Of a stretch of 64,000 bases of DNA, positions 25,366 through 34,383 are shown one piece after another. Each line of letters begins with the position of its first letter. The first letter of the stretch is position 1. Origin of the DNA: Allohahella sp002354735 (lineage in GTDB: Bacteria; Pseudomonadota; Gammaproteobacteria; Pseudomonadales; Oleiphilaceae); contig NZ_CP172312.1 in assembly GCF_047946665.1 (NCBI RefSeq), forward strand, positions 1 to 64,000. Direction: 5' to 3'. Both the position numbers and the translations under genes were made by a program. The notes below the pieces were generated by a model. It had not been told where the DNA came from, did not search any database, and saw only the letters and a program-made list of their open reading frames with translations.

Positions 25366-26658
25366 ATGAAGATAGGGATCATAGGTAGCGGCATAGCGGG
25401 CCTGAGTGCAGCGTGGTTGCTGGGACGCAGACATGAAGTGACGCTGTTCGAACGCCATGCACGACCAGGTATGGGTGCTTTCAACCTGCAATATTCCGTT
25501 GCCGGGGTGGACACCACAATCGACGTGCCGCTGCGGGCATTCAACAGCTGTTACTATCAGAACCTGATGGCGCTGTACAAAATGATCGGCGTAGAGACCA
25601 GCCATGCCGACCATTCAGCTGGCTTCGGCATGAAGGGTGCGAGGAAGGATTTCCTCAGCTATCGCTATCTTGGGTGGCGCAAGACGACCTTCCCGATGCT
25701 CGACAACCTGCGCAGTCTCAGTCTCGTCTCGTTTCTGATTGCGAAGGATATGGCTGTATTTCAGCTGACAGCACCGAGAGACCTCGCCGCTGGTCGCGCC
25801 GACAACATGACTTTGCTGGATTATCTCGAAGCTGGCGGGTATTCGAGAGCTTTTATCGATCAGGTCATGCTGCCGACATTGGCCGCAACCGGCACCTGCA
25901 CTTACGAGGCCGCAGCCGGCTATCCCGCCGCACTGGTCATAGAGTTTTTCGCAAGCGGGCTCCTCTTCAATGGTATCTGGCGCGCCCGACACGGCGCTGA
26001 CGATGCGATCGAGAGGTTGCTGGTGAACTGTACTGAGCTGCGCTGTAATGCGCGGGTGAATGCTGTGCGCAAGGAAGGCGAAGGGGTTCGAGTCGACTTC
26101 AGCGGCGGTTCAGCCCAGTTCGATCATGTGATTATCGCCAGCCAGGCCAATCAGGCCGTCGAACTGATCGGCACTGAGGAAGCGAAGGCCAGTGCGCTGC
26201 TGCGTACTGTACAGTATCAGTCGAGCGAGCTGGTGGTACACACCGATCCGCAGTTCGCGCCTGCGCCGGGACGCTCGTCGGCGCCGCTGCAGTTCTTGCT
26301 CGACCCTTCGGCAGACAAACCTATGGCCAGCATTCAGCTGAATCACATCTATCCGCAGCTGAAAAAGGCGCCACCGATATTTCAGACCTGGAATCCACTG
26401 GTGCAGCCCGATGACAAGCATGTACTTGGTCGCACCATATTCGAGCGGCCCGTGGTGACACTGGAGAGTCTCGCCGCGCTGCAGTCACTCGCGCGCGCGC
26501 ACGAAGAGCCAGGACGTCGCATCTGGTACTGCGGGTCCTACGCGATGCCCGGTATTCCATTGCAGGAGAGCGGAGTGGAATCAGCCATGGTCATAGCCGC
26601 CAGGCTTGGTTGTCCGGCGCCTTGGCAGACGGGCGGGAATGAAGAACAGGCCGCCTGA
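25366..26658 (+). CDS. FAD-dependent amine-oxidase-like flavoprotein (COG2907 type)
   Basis: A 430-residue protein with an N-terminal Rossmann motif GIIGSGIAGLSAAWLL and FE at the second strand, as in flavin amine oxidases. The middle has GMGAFNLQYSVAGVDTTIDV, and the C-terminus closes the FAD site with IWYCGSYAMPGIPLQESGVE. This resembles predicted NAD/FAD-binding proteins of COG2907, often found next to cyclopropane fatty acid synthases, though none is visible here. An open frame upstream to 25240 is discarded because the Rossmann motif starts at 25366. The substrate is unknown. It is divergent from dctP. Confidence 0.85.
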   Translation: MKIGIIGSGIAGLSAAWLLGRRHEVTLFERHARPGMGAFNLQYSVAGVDTTIDVPLRAFNSCYYQNLMALYKMIGVETSHADHSAGFGMKGARKDFLSYRYLGWRKTTFPMLDNLRSLSLVSFLIAKDMAVFQLTAPRDLAAGRADNMTLLDYLEAGGYSRAFIDQVMLPTLAATGTCTYEAAAGYPAALVIEFFASGLLFNGIWRARHGADDAIERLLVNCTELRCNARVNAVRKEGEGVRVDFSGGSAQFDHVIIASQANQAVELIGTEEAKASALLRTVQYQSSELVVHTDPQFAPAPGRSSAPLQFLLDPSADKPMASIQLNHIYPQLKKAPPIFQTWNPLVQPDDKHVLGRTIFERPVVTLESLAALQSLARAHEEPGRRIWYCGSYAMPGIPLQESGVESAMVIAARLGCPAPWQTGGNEEQAA

Positions 26659-26721
26659 CGTGGGTTATACCGAAAGCGCCAGAACTCATAGAACTCCAAA
26701 ACGATAACGGGGAGGCAAACG

Positions 26722-27561
26722 ATGAATATAAAAGAATCTCTAAAAGACAGGACCATCATCATCACCGGCGCCAGCCGCGGCATTGGCCGTGAGATGGCCC
26801 TGCGGTTTGCTGCAGACGGCGCCAACATCGTTATCGCAGCCAAGTCTACGGAGCCGCATCCGAAACTCCCAGGCACCATCTTCACCGTGGCTGACGAAGT
26901 TCGCGAAGCCGGTGGGCAGGCCCTGGCGGTGCAGGTGGATGTGCGTGACGAGGCACAAATAAAGTCGATGGTGGATCAGGCCGTCGAGGCCTTCGGCGGT
27001 ATCGATGGCCTAGTGAACAACGCCGGTGCGATCAAGCTGGCTACAGCAGAATCACTGCCACTGAAGCGCTTCGACTTGATGTACCAGATCAATACCCGCG
27101 CGGTCCTGGCCTGTGCTCAGGCTTGTCTGCCGCATCTGAAGAAGTCGCGCTGTGGTCATATCCTCAATCTGTCGCCGCCGGTAAATCTCGACCACAAGTG
27201 GTTTGAAAATTTCGGTCCCTACACCATCACCAAGTACGGTATGTCGATGCTCACGGTAAGTATGGCTGCCGAGTTCAAGCGCTATGGCATCGCCGTGAAT
27301 TCGCTGTGGCCACAGACGCTGATTGCTACAGCAGCGGTGGAGTTCGAAGCAGGTGGCAAGGCTGCACTCGAGAAGGCGCGCAAGCCCGCGATCATGGCTG
27401 ATGCAGCTTATGCCATCATGAGCGTCCCGCACTGCAGTCTCACCGGGCAGTGGTTGATAGACGAGACTTACCTGCGCTCTGAAGGTCGCGATAACTTCGA
27501 TGACTATCGTTACGACGATAGCTATGACGGGAAGCTTATGAAGGATTTGTTCCTGGATTGA
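26722..27561 (+). CDS. Short-chain dehydrogenase, HSDL2-like
   Basis: A 279-residue SDR. The coenzyme motif TGASRGIGREMA and NNAGAI are present, and the active Tyr and Lys are in YTITK. The sequence AAKSTEPHPKLPGTIFT and the LNLSPPVNL stretch around the catalytic Ser match HSDL2-type (hydroxysteroid dehydrogenase-like 2) enzymes, which lack the C-terminal SCP2 domain in this bacterial form. The true substrate is unknown. A GGGAGG site lies 7 nt before the ATG. It ends before a strong hairpin shared with the opposite gene. Confidence 0.88.
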   Translation: MNIKESLKDRTIIITGASRGIGREMALRFAADGANIVIAAKSTEPHPKLPGTIFTVADEVREAGGQALAVQVDVRDEAQIKSMVDQAVEAFGGIDGLVNNAGAIKLATAESLPLKRFDLMYQINTRAVLACAQACLPHLKKSRCGHILNLSPPVNLDHKWFENFGPYTITKYGMSMLTVSMAAEFKRYGIAVNSLWPQTLIATAAVEFEAGGKAALEKARKPAIMADAAYAIMSVPHCSLTGQWLIDETYLRSEGRDNFDDYRYDDSYDGKLMKDLFLD

Positions 27562-27565
27562 GCAA

Positions 27566-27592
27566 AAGCCGGCAGTGAAATTCTGCCGGCTT
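27566..27592. terminator. Bidirectional terminator hairpin
   Basis: Perfect 10-bp arms AAGCCGGCAG and CTGCCGGCTT with a 7-nt loop lie between two convergent genes. It starts 5 bp after the SDR stop. The run after it is pyrimidine-rich rather than a clean T tract, so the strength is uncertain, but symmetry suits both directions. Confidence 0.75.
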
Positions 27593-27609
27593 CTCTCGCA
27601 GCGTGTTAC

Positions 27610-28344
27610 TCAAGACTGCTCGCTGGCGTCTCTCAGCTTCACTACAGAATTCGCGGAAATCTCCTTTTTCGAGAAGAACTCGTCATCCACCTCACCATAG
27701 ACGTAGACGCGATCGCCTTGCTCAATAGGTTCGCCGTACGCTTTGTCCAGTGGATTGTACATCATCTCGGCCGTGTCGATGGTCAGGGTCTTGCCATCAC
27801 TTTCGACGGTAAATTCGCGTCCGGAGACTTTCGTGACTTCGCCTCGGGTCGAGATATAGGTGCCTTCTGTCAGATCCTGGTTTTGATTCTGGCCTTGCTG
27901 CTGGTTCTGGACTTGCTGTTGATCCTGGCCCTGAGTCGATCCCTGCCTGTTGACGTCAGCCTCCACTGCGCCTACATAAGCAGGTGAGGTATCGACGACA
28001 TAGTAGTAATCGCGGGTCGCGGTCAGATAAATATTGTTGGCTTCGATTTCACGATTATCGAACCATCCATCCTCGACGGTACCGCTCACGACGACTTCAT
28101 CCCCGGCTTTGAGATACTGACTAACGTCAGCGCCCCAGGTCCAGCCTTCCAGTTCCACTTCGATGGTGTCGCCGCCGAAATCAAGCGTGAAGTCATCACC
28201 ATCGATGCCGATGACCGTGCCGGTCAAGACAGCTGTATCACCTTCCTGGTAGCTTGACAGTGGCTTGGGATCGGCCAGGGCCTGAGTCGCGCCAAGGCCG
28301 AGCACCGCTGCAGTCATTAGAGTTTTCATGCTGTTGTACTTCAT
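27610..28344 (-). CDS. Secreted two-domain OB-fold-like protein with a Gln/Asn linker
   Basis: A 244-residue protein with a Sec signal peptide (cleavage after ATQALA). Two similar ~70-residue beta-rich domains follow. Both have a strand pattern of the type GTVxxxxxxxFTLDFGGDTIEVE and GDEVVVSGTVEDGWFDNREIEANNI (first) or EFTVESDGKTLTIDT and GDRVYVYGEVDDEFFSKKEISANSV (second). They are joined by a linker of ~35 residues rich in Gln and Asn (about residues 132-166). The domains resemble bacterial OB-fold proteins (BOF/DUF5666-like) that bind small ligands or cations. An ATG five codons later (MKTLM) is an alternative start. Function is unknown. Confidence 0.7.
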   Translation of the reverse strand: MKYNSMKTLMTAAVLGLGATQALADPKPLSSYQEGDTAVLTGTVIGIDGDDFTLDFGGDTIEVELEGWTWGADVSQYLKAGDEVVVSGTVEDGWFDNREIEANNIYLTATRDYYYVVDTSPAYVGAVEADVNRQGSTQGQDQQQVQNQQQGQNQNQDLTEGTYISTRGEVTKVSGREFTVESDGKTLTIDTAEMMYNPLDKAYGEPIEQGDRVYVYGEVDDEFFSKKEISANSVVKLRDASEQS

Positions 28345-28681
28345 GATGTGTCCTCTCTAGTGTGAAGTTGATAATTTCCTTCTGCTGCTAAACGACGCTG
28401 CAAACATCCTGTCGCAGGACTGCTCGTGATCGTAATCAGGCAATCCTTATGCCAGGCCTGCCTGTTGCAACCTTCTCGACAAACAACGCCTGCCCGCATG
28501 AGTCACAGGTGTAAGGTTTTCAGGCGCTTTGTAAAATCTATAGTTTTGAGGCCTGCGCCCGCAGTTCTTCGCTCAGAGACCTCCGATTCGCCAAAATATT
28601 CGTACCGTGTGAAATGACAGGCTTGCCGTCAGTTGGTTAGCGGAAAACACAAAGTAGTTATCGCAGTAGGAGGCGTGCTAT
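28345..28681. other. Intergenic region between divergent genes
   Basis: About 340 bp contain the two promoters expected for the divergent secreted protein and the channel gene. No credible open frame was seen except a short leader starting at 28682. No strong repeat or riboswitch fold was recognised by eye. Confidence 0.5.
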
Positions 28682-28735
28682 ATGAATGACATCGACGCAT
28701 TGGTCAGAGAGGTTGTGTGCCGATGGCTGATCTAA
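28682..28735 (+). CDS. Possible 17-residue leader peptide overlapping the channel gene start
   Basis: ATG at 28682 is preceded by AGGAGG at a suitable distance, the best ribosome site in this area. The frame encodes 17 residues (MNDIDALVREVVCRWLI) and ends TAA at 28733-28735, 10 nt past the ATG of the channel gene. Such overlap could couple translation of the channel to the leader. The main gene's own ribosome site is weak by comparison. Nothing else supports the peptide. Confidence 0.4.
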   Translation: MNDIDALVREVVCRWLI

Positions 28736-29721
28736 TCTGTCTGGCTACAGGTGTCTTGCTGGTGCTGCTGGTCTGGTTCGACTTTATCTCTACCGCGCTT
28801 ACAGCATCCGAAAGCGGACCGCTGTCGCGAAGAGTTGCTTTCGCCACCTGGCGCCTTGCGCTGACCCTGAACAAACTGGTGAAATCGCACCGGTTCCTAG
28901 GCGCGGTCGGCCCGCTGATCATTATGGTGCTGATCAACATGTGGGTATTCGCCGCCTGGCTCGGCTGGTCGCTGATCTACCTTGGTGGGGAGCCGTCAGT
29001 GCTCAACTCGATCACGAAAGTGCCCGCCGACACTTCCTCTGTCAGTTATTTCGTTGGCTTCACCCTAACGACGCTGGGAACCGGCGACTATGTCCCGGCC
29101 GATGGCTTCTGGCAGATGATGACAGTCGTTACTGCATTTAATGGACTGGCGCTGATTACGCTGTCGATTACCTACGCAATTCCTGTGGTACAGGCTGCCG
29201 CAGTCAAGCGTACCGTCGCCAGGGAAATATCGGTCATGGGTGAGACCGTAGACGAGATTGCTGCGCATTGGGCACGGCATCGCCAGTATCAGGGTGTTGA
29301 AACGTATCTGGCTACGCTGACACCACAGATTCTCGATATCGCACAGAAGCATCTCGCCTATCCGATATTGCATTACTATCACAGCCCTGAATTGCAAACG
29401 GCCTTGCCCCTCAAGCTTGCCGCACTGGATGAAGCTATCCGTGCAATTCCTGCCGAAGCATATGTGCAGAATCCCTCGCTTCGGATTGCTGAGCACAATT
29501 GTTCCAAGGCGATCGAGGTGTTTCTGTCTACCTTGAACAAGGCCTTCATCCACCCAACTGATGAGGAGCCCCCGCAGCTGCTGGCACCAGACCTCACAAA
29601 GGGTACTGCGCGTGTGGTCGGAACGCAGAGGGCGACTGAGAGCCTCGCCAAGCGCCGAAAACTGCTCAGGGCGCTTGTGCTCCAGGATGGCTGGACCTGG
29701 GATCAGATCGCGAAGGGGTAG
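28723..29721 (+). CDS. Potassium-channel-like two-helix pore protein with soluble C-terminal domain
   Basis: About 332 residues. A hydrophobic helix near residues 3-22, then two more around 65-85 and 130-150 flank a pore loop with filter TTLGTGDY, similar to the TVGYGD of K+ channels but with Thr replacing Tyr. The last ~170 residues are soluble and helical, with no RCK/TrkA domain recognised. GTG at 28717 in the same frame could also be used. It resembles proteins annotated as potassium channel family or ion transport 2. It converges with the fusion gene and overlaps it by 19 bp. Ion selectivity cannot be predicted. Confidence 0.75.
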   Translation: MADLICLATGVLLVLLVWFDFISTALTASESGPLSRRVAFATWRLALTLNKLVKSHRFLGAVGPLIIMVLINMWVFAAWLGWSLIYLGGEPSVLNSITKVPADTSSVSYFVGFTLTTLGTGDYVPADGFWQMMTVVTAFNGLALITLSITYAIPVVQAAAVKRTVAREISVMGETVDEIAAHWARHRQYQGVETYLATLTPQILDIAQKHLAYPILHYYHSPELQTALPLKLAALDEAIRAIPAEAYVQNPSLRIAEHNCSKAIEVFLSTLNKAFIHPTDEEPPQLLAPDLTKGTARVVGTQRATESLAKRRKLLRALVLQDGWTWDQIAKG

Positions 29722-31733
29722 GTGTCCGGGTAGTCAGCGATGTCCTGGGTAGCCAGCGGCGTCACCGCATGACTCTCGTCGAACCAGACATATTCATCGA
29801 ACTGTTCGCCCAAGCGGGCGTTGAAATAATGGCTGGCTCGCTCGGTTCGTGGCCGGTAGATCACGCCTATGGCGCGTTCGAGCCTTTCCCGCCTGAGCAG
29901 CCGACTGAGGTTCGGAGATTTCGGTCGGCGTAGGGGCAGCACGAATCGTGGAATGCCTGTGTCGTGACACAGTCGCTCCCAGCTGTTCGCAAGTGAGGGT
30001 CGAACGGTCTTGATTTCCATCTCGTCGCCCCAGTCGTCTGCTGCTGCCACAGTGCCCGTATGAGTTCCGAAGCCGATCAGGTAGGCCTCGTTGCCGAAAC
30101 GTTCGCGGCAGAGCTGGCCGACGTTGAGCTGACCACGTGCAGGCATATCTGTGCCCTTGGCATTACCGATATGAGAGTTATGTTCCCAGACCACGGCTTT
30201 GGCCTTGGGGCCGTGATGTGTCAGGAGCTCATCGAGCGTTTCGAACATGTGCGAGTCACGCAGGTTCCAGGAGTCGCTGTAGCCGCTGTACATCGTCCGG
30301 TAATAGGCTTCTGCATTGTTGATGAGACGGGCGTTCTGCACGGCATTCAGATAGAACTCCTGCTCTCTGGCTGATTCTTGGCCATGGTTCCTGAGCAGTG
30401 ACAGGCGCTGTTCCAGCAGCTCCGTTAACGCTGCGGCAACCTCGTCGGCGCAATCCCTGTATCGGCTGCTGGCGGCGGCTCTGCCGTAGGCGGCAGGGTC
30501 GGGTTGCCATGGCGCCAGACAGCTGTATTGCGTCCGGGCAATCTCTGCGGCCTCGGTATCGCGGGATTCCAGGTATTCAATGACGGCATCGATCGACGTG
30601 TACAGACTATACAGATCAAGACCATAAAAGCCCGTCCGCTGCTGCTCGGTAAGTTTCTCATTGTGGTCATGCAGCCAGTCCACGAAGCTTTGTACTTCAC
30701 GATTGCGCCACATCCAGGTGGGGAAGCGTGCGAAGCTCTCCCAGTCGGCCGCAGGACCATGAATGTGGCGCACATGGTTGTTGATGCGGAACGCGTCAGG
30801 CCAGTCAGCTTCTGCCGCCACGATATTGAAGCCTTTCTGGGCGATGAGAGCCTGAGTGATTCTGGCTCGCATTCGATAGAACTCGGAGGTGCCGTGGGAG
30901 GCTTCGCCAATCAGTACCACTCGGGCGTCGCCGATGCGTTCCAGTAGTGGCGCCAGATCAGCAGTGTCGATGTCGTCGAAGGGCTCGGCAGCCTCGGCGA
31001 ACAGCCGCGCATCTTCAGAAAGATTGCTCGTCGTACTGCGCCGCGCCGCTGCAGCATCGCCTGCTTCAGTCCAGCCGCCTTCACCGATCAGCGGCACGAA
31101 TCGTACGTCTGAGAGATGTTCTTCACGGTACTCGTCTTCAGCGACCCGGGTGACCCGCAGCAGCGCCTGATGGCCTTTGCGCTCACCTACCGGAATCACG
31201 AGCCTGCCACCAACAGCAAGCTGCTGCTTGAGGCGTTCAGGCACGACCGGGGCGCCGGCTGCCACTACGATACCGTCATAGGGGGCGTTCGACCGGCGGC
31301 CCAGTGTGCCGTCACCACAAATTACATTCACCTTGTCATATCCGGTCTGCTTCAATGTCCGGCGTGCAGCCTCCGCCAGCGAGGCATGTCTCTCGATGCT
31401 GTCCACCTCGCCGGCAATTTCTGCGAGAACAGCGGCGGCGTAACCGGATCCGGTGCCGATTTCGAGCACCCGTTCGCCCCCATTGAGCTCCAGTGCCTCG
31501 GTCATGAGCGCAACGATATAGGGTTGTGAGATGGTCTGGCCTTCTGCAATCGGCAGCGGCGCATCGTCATACGCCCGTGTCGCGAGTGAGTCGGGTATGA
31601 ATTTCTCACGGGGAACCTTACGCATGGCTTCGAGAACCAGTGCTGAGCGCACACCCCTGGCGGCGATCTGTTTGTTGACCATCGATCTACGACGCTCCGC
31701 CAGTTTGGTGCTGTCCTTCGCAAAGATAACCAT
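29703..31733 (-). CDS. Protein-L-isoaspartate methyltransferase fused to an erythromycin-esterase-like domain
   Basis: A 676-residue two-domain protein. Residues ~10-205 form a PIMT: QPYIVALMTEALE, VLEIGTGSGYAAAVLAEI (SAM motif I), VICGDGTLGR. Residues ~235-676 form an erythromycin-esterase-like (EreA/Bcr136) domain with LIGEASHGTSEFYRMRA (catalytic His/Glu region) and VVWEHNSHIGNA. PIMT repairs isoaspartyl damage; the second domain is a His-dependent hydrolase family whose natural substrates are mostly unknown. A good AAGGAG lies before the ATG at 31733. Similar fused annotations are known in proteobacteria, so it is a real fusion, not an assembly artefact. It is not evidence of macrolide resistance. 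Confidence 0.9.
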   Translation of the reverse strand: MVIFAKDSTKLAERRRSMVNKQIAARGVRSALVLEAMRKVPREKFIPDSLATRAYDDAPLPIAEGQTISQPYIVALMTEALELNGGERVLEIGTGSGYAAAVLAEIAGEVDSIERHASLAEAARRTLKQTGYDKVNVICGDGTLGRRSNAPYDGIVVAAGAPVVPERLKQQLAVGGRLVIPVGERKGHQALLRVTRVAEDEYREEHLSDVRFVPLIGEGGWTEAGDAAAARRSTTSNLSEDARLFAEAAEPFDDIDTADLAPLLERIGDARVVLIGEASHGTSEFYRMRARITQALIAQKGFNIVAAEADWPDAFRINNHVRHIHGPAADWESFARFPTWMWRNREVQSFVDWLHDHNEKLTEQQRTGFYGLDLYSLYTSIDAVIEYLESRDTEAAEIARTQYSCLAPWQPDPAAYGRAAASSRYRDCADEVAAALTELLEQRLSLLRNHGQESAREQEFYLNAVQNARLINNAEAYYRTMYSGYSDSWNLRDSHMFETLDELLTHHGPKAKAVVWEHNSHIGNAKGTDMPARGQLNVGQLCRERFGNEAYLIGFGTHTGTVAAADDWGDEMEIKTVRPSLANSWERLCHDTGIPRFVLPLRRPKSPNLSRLLRRERLERAIGVIYRPRTERASHYFNARLGEQFDEYVWFDESHAVTPLATQDIADYPDTYPFAI

Positions 31734-31922
31734 ATGGATGCTCCTTCGTCGGGTTAGGTCAAGTTCAATCGGTGGTCAAAAGCGATGCAGAGCTCGTGCC
31801 ACTGTTTTCAGTGATTTTTTTCGACTACATCGCTGCTCAGCCTCGTACGACTCCTGAGTAAACAGCGCGGCTGCACTGTGCAAGCTGGCGCGCCTTTTAA
31901 CCTGAAGACATTGGAGGTCTCC

Positions 31923-33224
31923 ATGGCCAACTTACCCAAAGACCCTGCACTGGACAGCACTCTGGCCATCCTCAAGGACGGCTATAGCTTTATCCAGAAG
32001 CGTCGCCGTCGCTTCAATAGTGATCTGTTCCAGATTCGGCTGATGTTACAGCCCACGATTTGTATCGGTGGCGAAGAAGCGGCCGAGGTCTTTTATGAGC
32101 CAGAGCGTTTCACCCGCAAGGGGGCGCTGCCAAAGCCTATACTCTGGTCGCTGCAGGACGAGGGCAGTGTGGCGGTACTCGATGCCGCTGAGCACCATCG
32201 GCGTAAGCAGATGTTCATGTCGATGATGAATCCCGCTTCAATCGCAAAGCTGGTCGATCTGTTCGAAAGCGCGTGGCGCGAGGCGCTGCCGCACTGGTGC
32301 GGCGACAAGTCAATAGCTCTGCTGGATGTCGCCAACGGCGTTCTATGTCAGGCAGTTTGCCGGTGGAGCGGCCTTGTCCTCAACAAAGAGACGCTGGATA
32401 GTCGTACTACAGAACTTGCTGCCATGATTGATGGGGCCGGAACCCCGGGTCCCCGTAACTGGCGAGGACTCTGGCTTCGTCGCCGCACAGAGAAGTGGGC
32501 GAGATCTGTCATTGCCCAGGTACGAAGAGGCGATCTGGAGGTCGCACCAGACACACCGTTAAGCATCATCGCCTTTCACGAGGATGATCAGGGCGCACGT
32601 CTTAGCGAGACGATAGCGGCTGTCGAATGGCTCAATATCCTTCGCCCCACGGTGGCCATTGGGCGCTACATCATGTTCGCTGGCCATGCGCTGCATGTGC
32701 ACAAACCGGATCGGCAGCGTCTGCTGGACGACGACAACTACCTGACCTCATTCGTGCAGGAGGTGCGTCGTTACTATCCCTTTTTCCCGTTCACCGGCGG
32801 ATTTGTCAGGCAGCCATTCGAATGGCGCGGGCACAAGTTTGCAAAAGGTGATCGGGTGCTGCTCGATCTTTATGGCACTAACCGTGAGGAAACCATCTGG
32901 AAGAATGCGGAGCAGTTCGAGGCTGGTCGTTTCCTGGACGCCGAAATCACGCCGTTCAATCTGATCCCGCAAGGTGGCGGCGCCTTTGATACCAACCACC
33001 GCTGCGCCGGTGAGTGGATTACCATCGAGTTGCTGAAAAAGGCAAGCCGACTATTGGTCGGCGCGATGAGCTACGAAGTGCCGGAGCAGGATCTTTCTAT
33101 CGACCTCTCCAGGATGCCTGCTCAGCCCCCTGAAGGCTTCGTGATCGCTCAGGTGAGGCCTTCCACGCAGACCTCTGCACCGAAAGCTGCGACGAGACGA
33201 AAGCCGGCAACTGCTGAACGCTGA
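31923..33224 (+). CDS. CYP152-family cytochrome P450 (fatty acid peroxygenase type)
   Basis: A 433-residue soluble P450 without membrane anchor. The heme Cys361 sits in QGGGAFDTNHRCAGEW; the acid-pair motif EVRRYYPFFPF and the RPTVAIGRY segment, with Arg-Pro in place of the usual acid-alcohol pair, are characteristic of CYP152 enzymes (P450 BS-beta, SP-alpha, OleT), which use hydrogen peroxide to hydroxylate or decarboxylate fatty acids. The residue aligned with Gln85 of BS-beta (His in OleT) appears to be Ala84 here, so the product cannot be predicted. A GGAGGT site precedes the ATG at 31923. The C-terminal ~20 residues are a low-complexity Ala/Arg/Lys tail. Confidence 0.9.
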   Translation: MANLPKDPALDSTLAILKDGYSFIQKRRRRFNSDLFQIRLMLQPTICIGGEEAAEVFYEPERFTRKGALPKPILWSLQDEGSVAVLDAAEHHRRKQMFMSMMNPASIAKLVDLFESAWREALPHWCGDKSIALLDVANGVLCQAVCRWSGLVLNKETLDSRTTELAAMIDGAGTPGPRNWRGLWLRRRTEKWARSVIAQVRRGDLEVAPDTPLSIIAFHEDDQGARLSETIAAVEWLNILRPTVAIGRYIMFAGHALHVHKPDRQRLLDDDNYLTSFVQEVRRYYPFFPFTGGFVRQPFEWRGHKFAKGDRVLLDLYGTNREETIWKNAEQFEAGRFLDAEITPFNLIPQGGGAFDTNHRCAGEWITIELLKKASRLLVGAMSYEVPEQDLSIDLSRMPAQPPEGFVIAQVRPSTQTSAPKAATRRKPATAER

Positions 33225-33274
33225 AAACAACACTCTGCCGTGGTTGAAGCGGCAGGCATAAGCCTCTAGTCTAG

Positions 33275-33289
33275 CTTTACTTTGTAAAG
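33275..33289. promoter_or_regulatory. Small dyad CTTTAC-TTT-GTAAAG upstream of the DMT transporter
   Basis: Perfect 6-bp inverted arms with a 3-bp spacer, 19 bp before the transporter ATG. The size fits a TetR or similar repressor site, but no regulator gene lies nearby. Confidence 0.35.
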
Positions 33290-33307
33290 TTAACGCTGGA
33301 TCTGAAT

Positions 33308-34231
33308 ATGCCGGGTAAGACAGTCAACAGTGCAATCGTGCTGCTGGTCATCGGGAATGCGCTGGCCCTGGTCAGCGACGTTGTGATCAAACTGCTGGGC
33401 CAGGATGTACCGGTGCTGCAGTTTGTATTCCTGCGCTGCCTGTGCACGGTGCTGATGTTGCTACCGTTCTATCGGATGATCGATATGAAGGCGCCGTTCG
33501 CAGGTCTTGGCTACCATGCCCTGCGTGCTCACATCGGTATCATTGGCATTGGTGCAATGGTCATGGCGCTGGCGACGCTGCCGCTGGCTACCGCCAATGC
33601 CGTGTTTTATGCAGCTCCCTTGATTGTGGTCGTGTTGTCTGTCCTGATATTCCGGGAGCGCCTGACCTGGCTGAGCGTGGCGGCCGTCGTCAGTGGCTTT
33701 GCAGGCATTCTGCTTATCCTTCGTCCGGTTGAAATCGGTTGGGGGGCGCTTGGTGCATTGGTCACAGCGTTCTCGCTGGCTTTCAATGCCTTGCTCGTTC
33801 GCAAGTTGCCAAAGAACCAGACCATGGTGCACTCGGTCGCACTGAATTATGTGCTCTGTCTGCCTGTGGCGGGTGCACTGGCACTCATTGAGGGTCGGGA
33901 CTGGAGCTGGAGCCTGGTGCTCAGTGCTGGCGCCTCATCATTCTTCATTCTGGGTTACAACTTTGCCGTACTATTGGCCTATCGTCATGTCGCGGCCAAT
34001 CAGGTCACCAGCGCCGAATACACCGGACTCATCTGGGCCGTCCTGATAGGCTGGATCTGGTTCAATGAGGTGCCGGACCTCTGGTTCCTGGCTGGTTCAT
34101 TGATGATCGTGGTGCCGCTGCTCGCGCTTGGCTTGAAGAACAGGCAGGCGTCCGCTGGCCGCAGCATCGCCCGACGCAATGAGAGTCCCGAGCCCGAAGC
34201 AGTGGTGGAAACTCCCGCGGAATTGCGTTGA
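33308..34231 (+). CDS. DMT-superfamily (EamA) transporter
   Basis: A 307-residue inner-membrane protein with ten hydrophobic helices in two EamA halves (first half containing FLRCLCTVLMLLPFYRM and YAAPLIVVVLSVLIFRERLT; second half containing SAEYTGLIWAVLIGWIWFNEVPD). Members of this family export or import amino acids, nucleosides or other small molecules; the substrate cannot be told. The C-terminal ~30 residues are polar. It follows the P450 gene with ~80 bp between and has its own dyad upstream. Confidence 0.9.
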   Translation: MPGKTVNSAIVLLVIGNALALVSDVVIKLLGQDVPVLQFVFLRCLCTVLMLLPFYRMIDMKAPFAGLGYHALRAHIGIIGIGAMVMALATLPLATANAVFYAAPLIVVVLSVLIFRERLTWLSVAAVVSGFAGILLILRPVEIGWGALGALVTAFSLAFNALLVRKLPKNQTMVHSVALNYVLCLPVAGALALIEGRDWSWSLVLSAGASSFFILGYNFAVLLAYRHVAANQVTSAEYTGLIWAVLIGWIWFNEVPDLWFLAGSLMIVVPLLALGLKNRQASAGRSIARRNESPEPEAVVETPAELR

Positions 34232-34383
34232 CCCGCCCGATCTGATCCAGCAGTGCAATGCAGCAGTATCCGTTTTTATACCTTCATCTGACTGGACGAG
34301 GTTGCAGCAGGCGCAGGCCTGCTACACTCAGGACAGTCTTGCCGTATTTACCTGTCGGCGTAGTGTGAATAGAGGAAAAAAGA

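Noticed and set aside
29703..31733. Macrolide resistance by the erythromycin-esterase domain.
   Set aside because: The family is mostly not resistance-related and the domain is fused to a repair enzyme in a chromosomal context.
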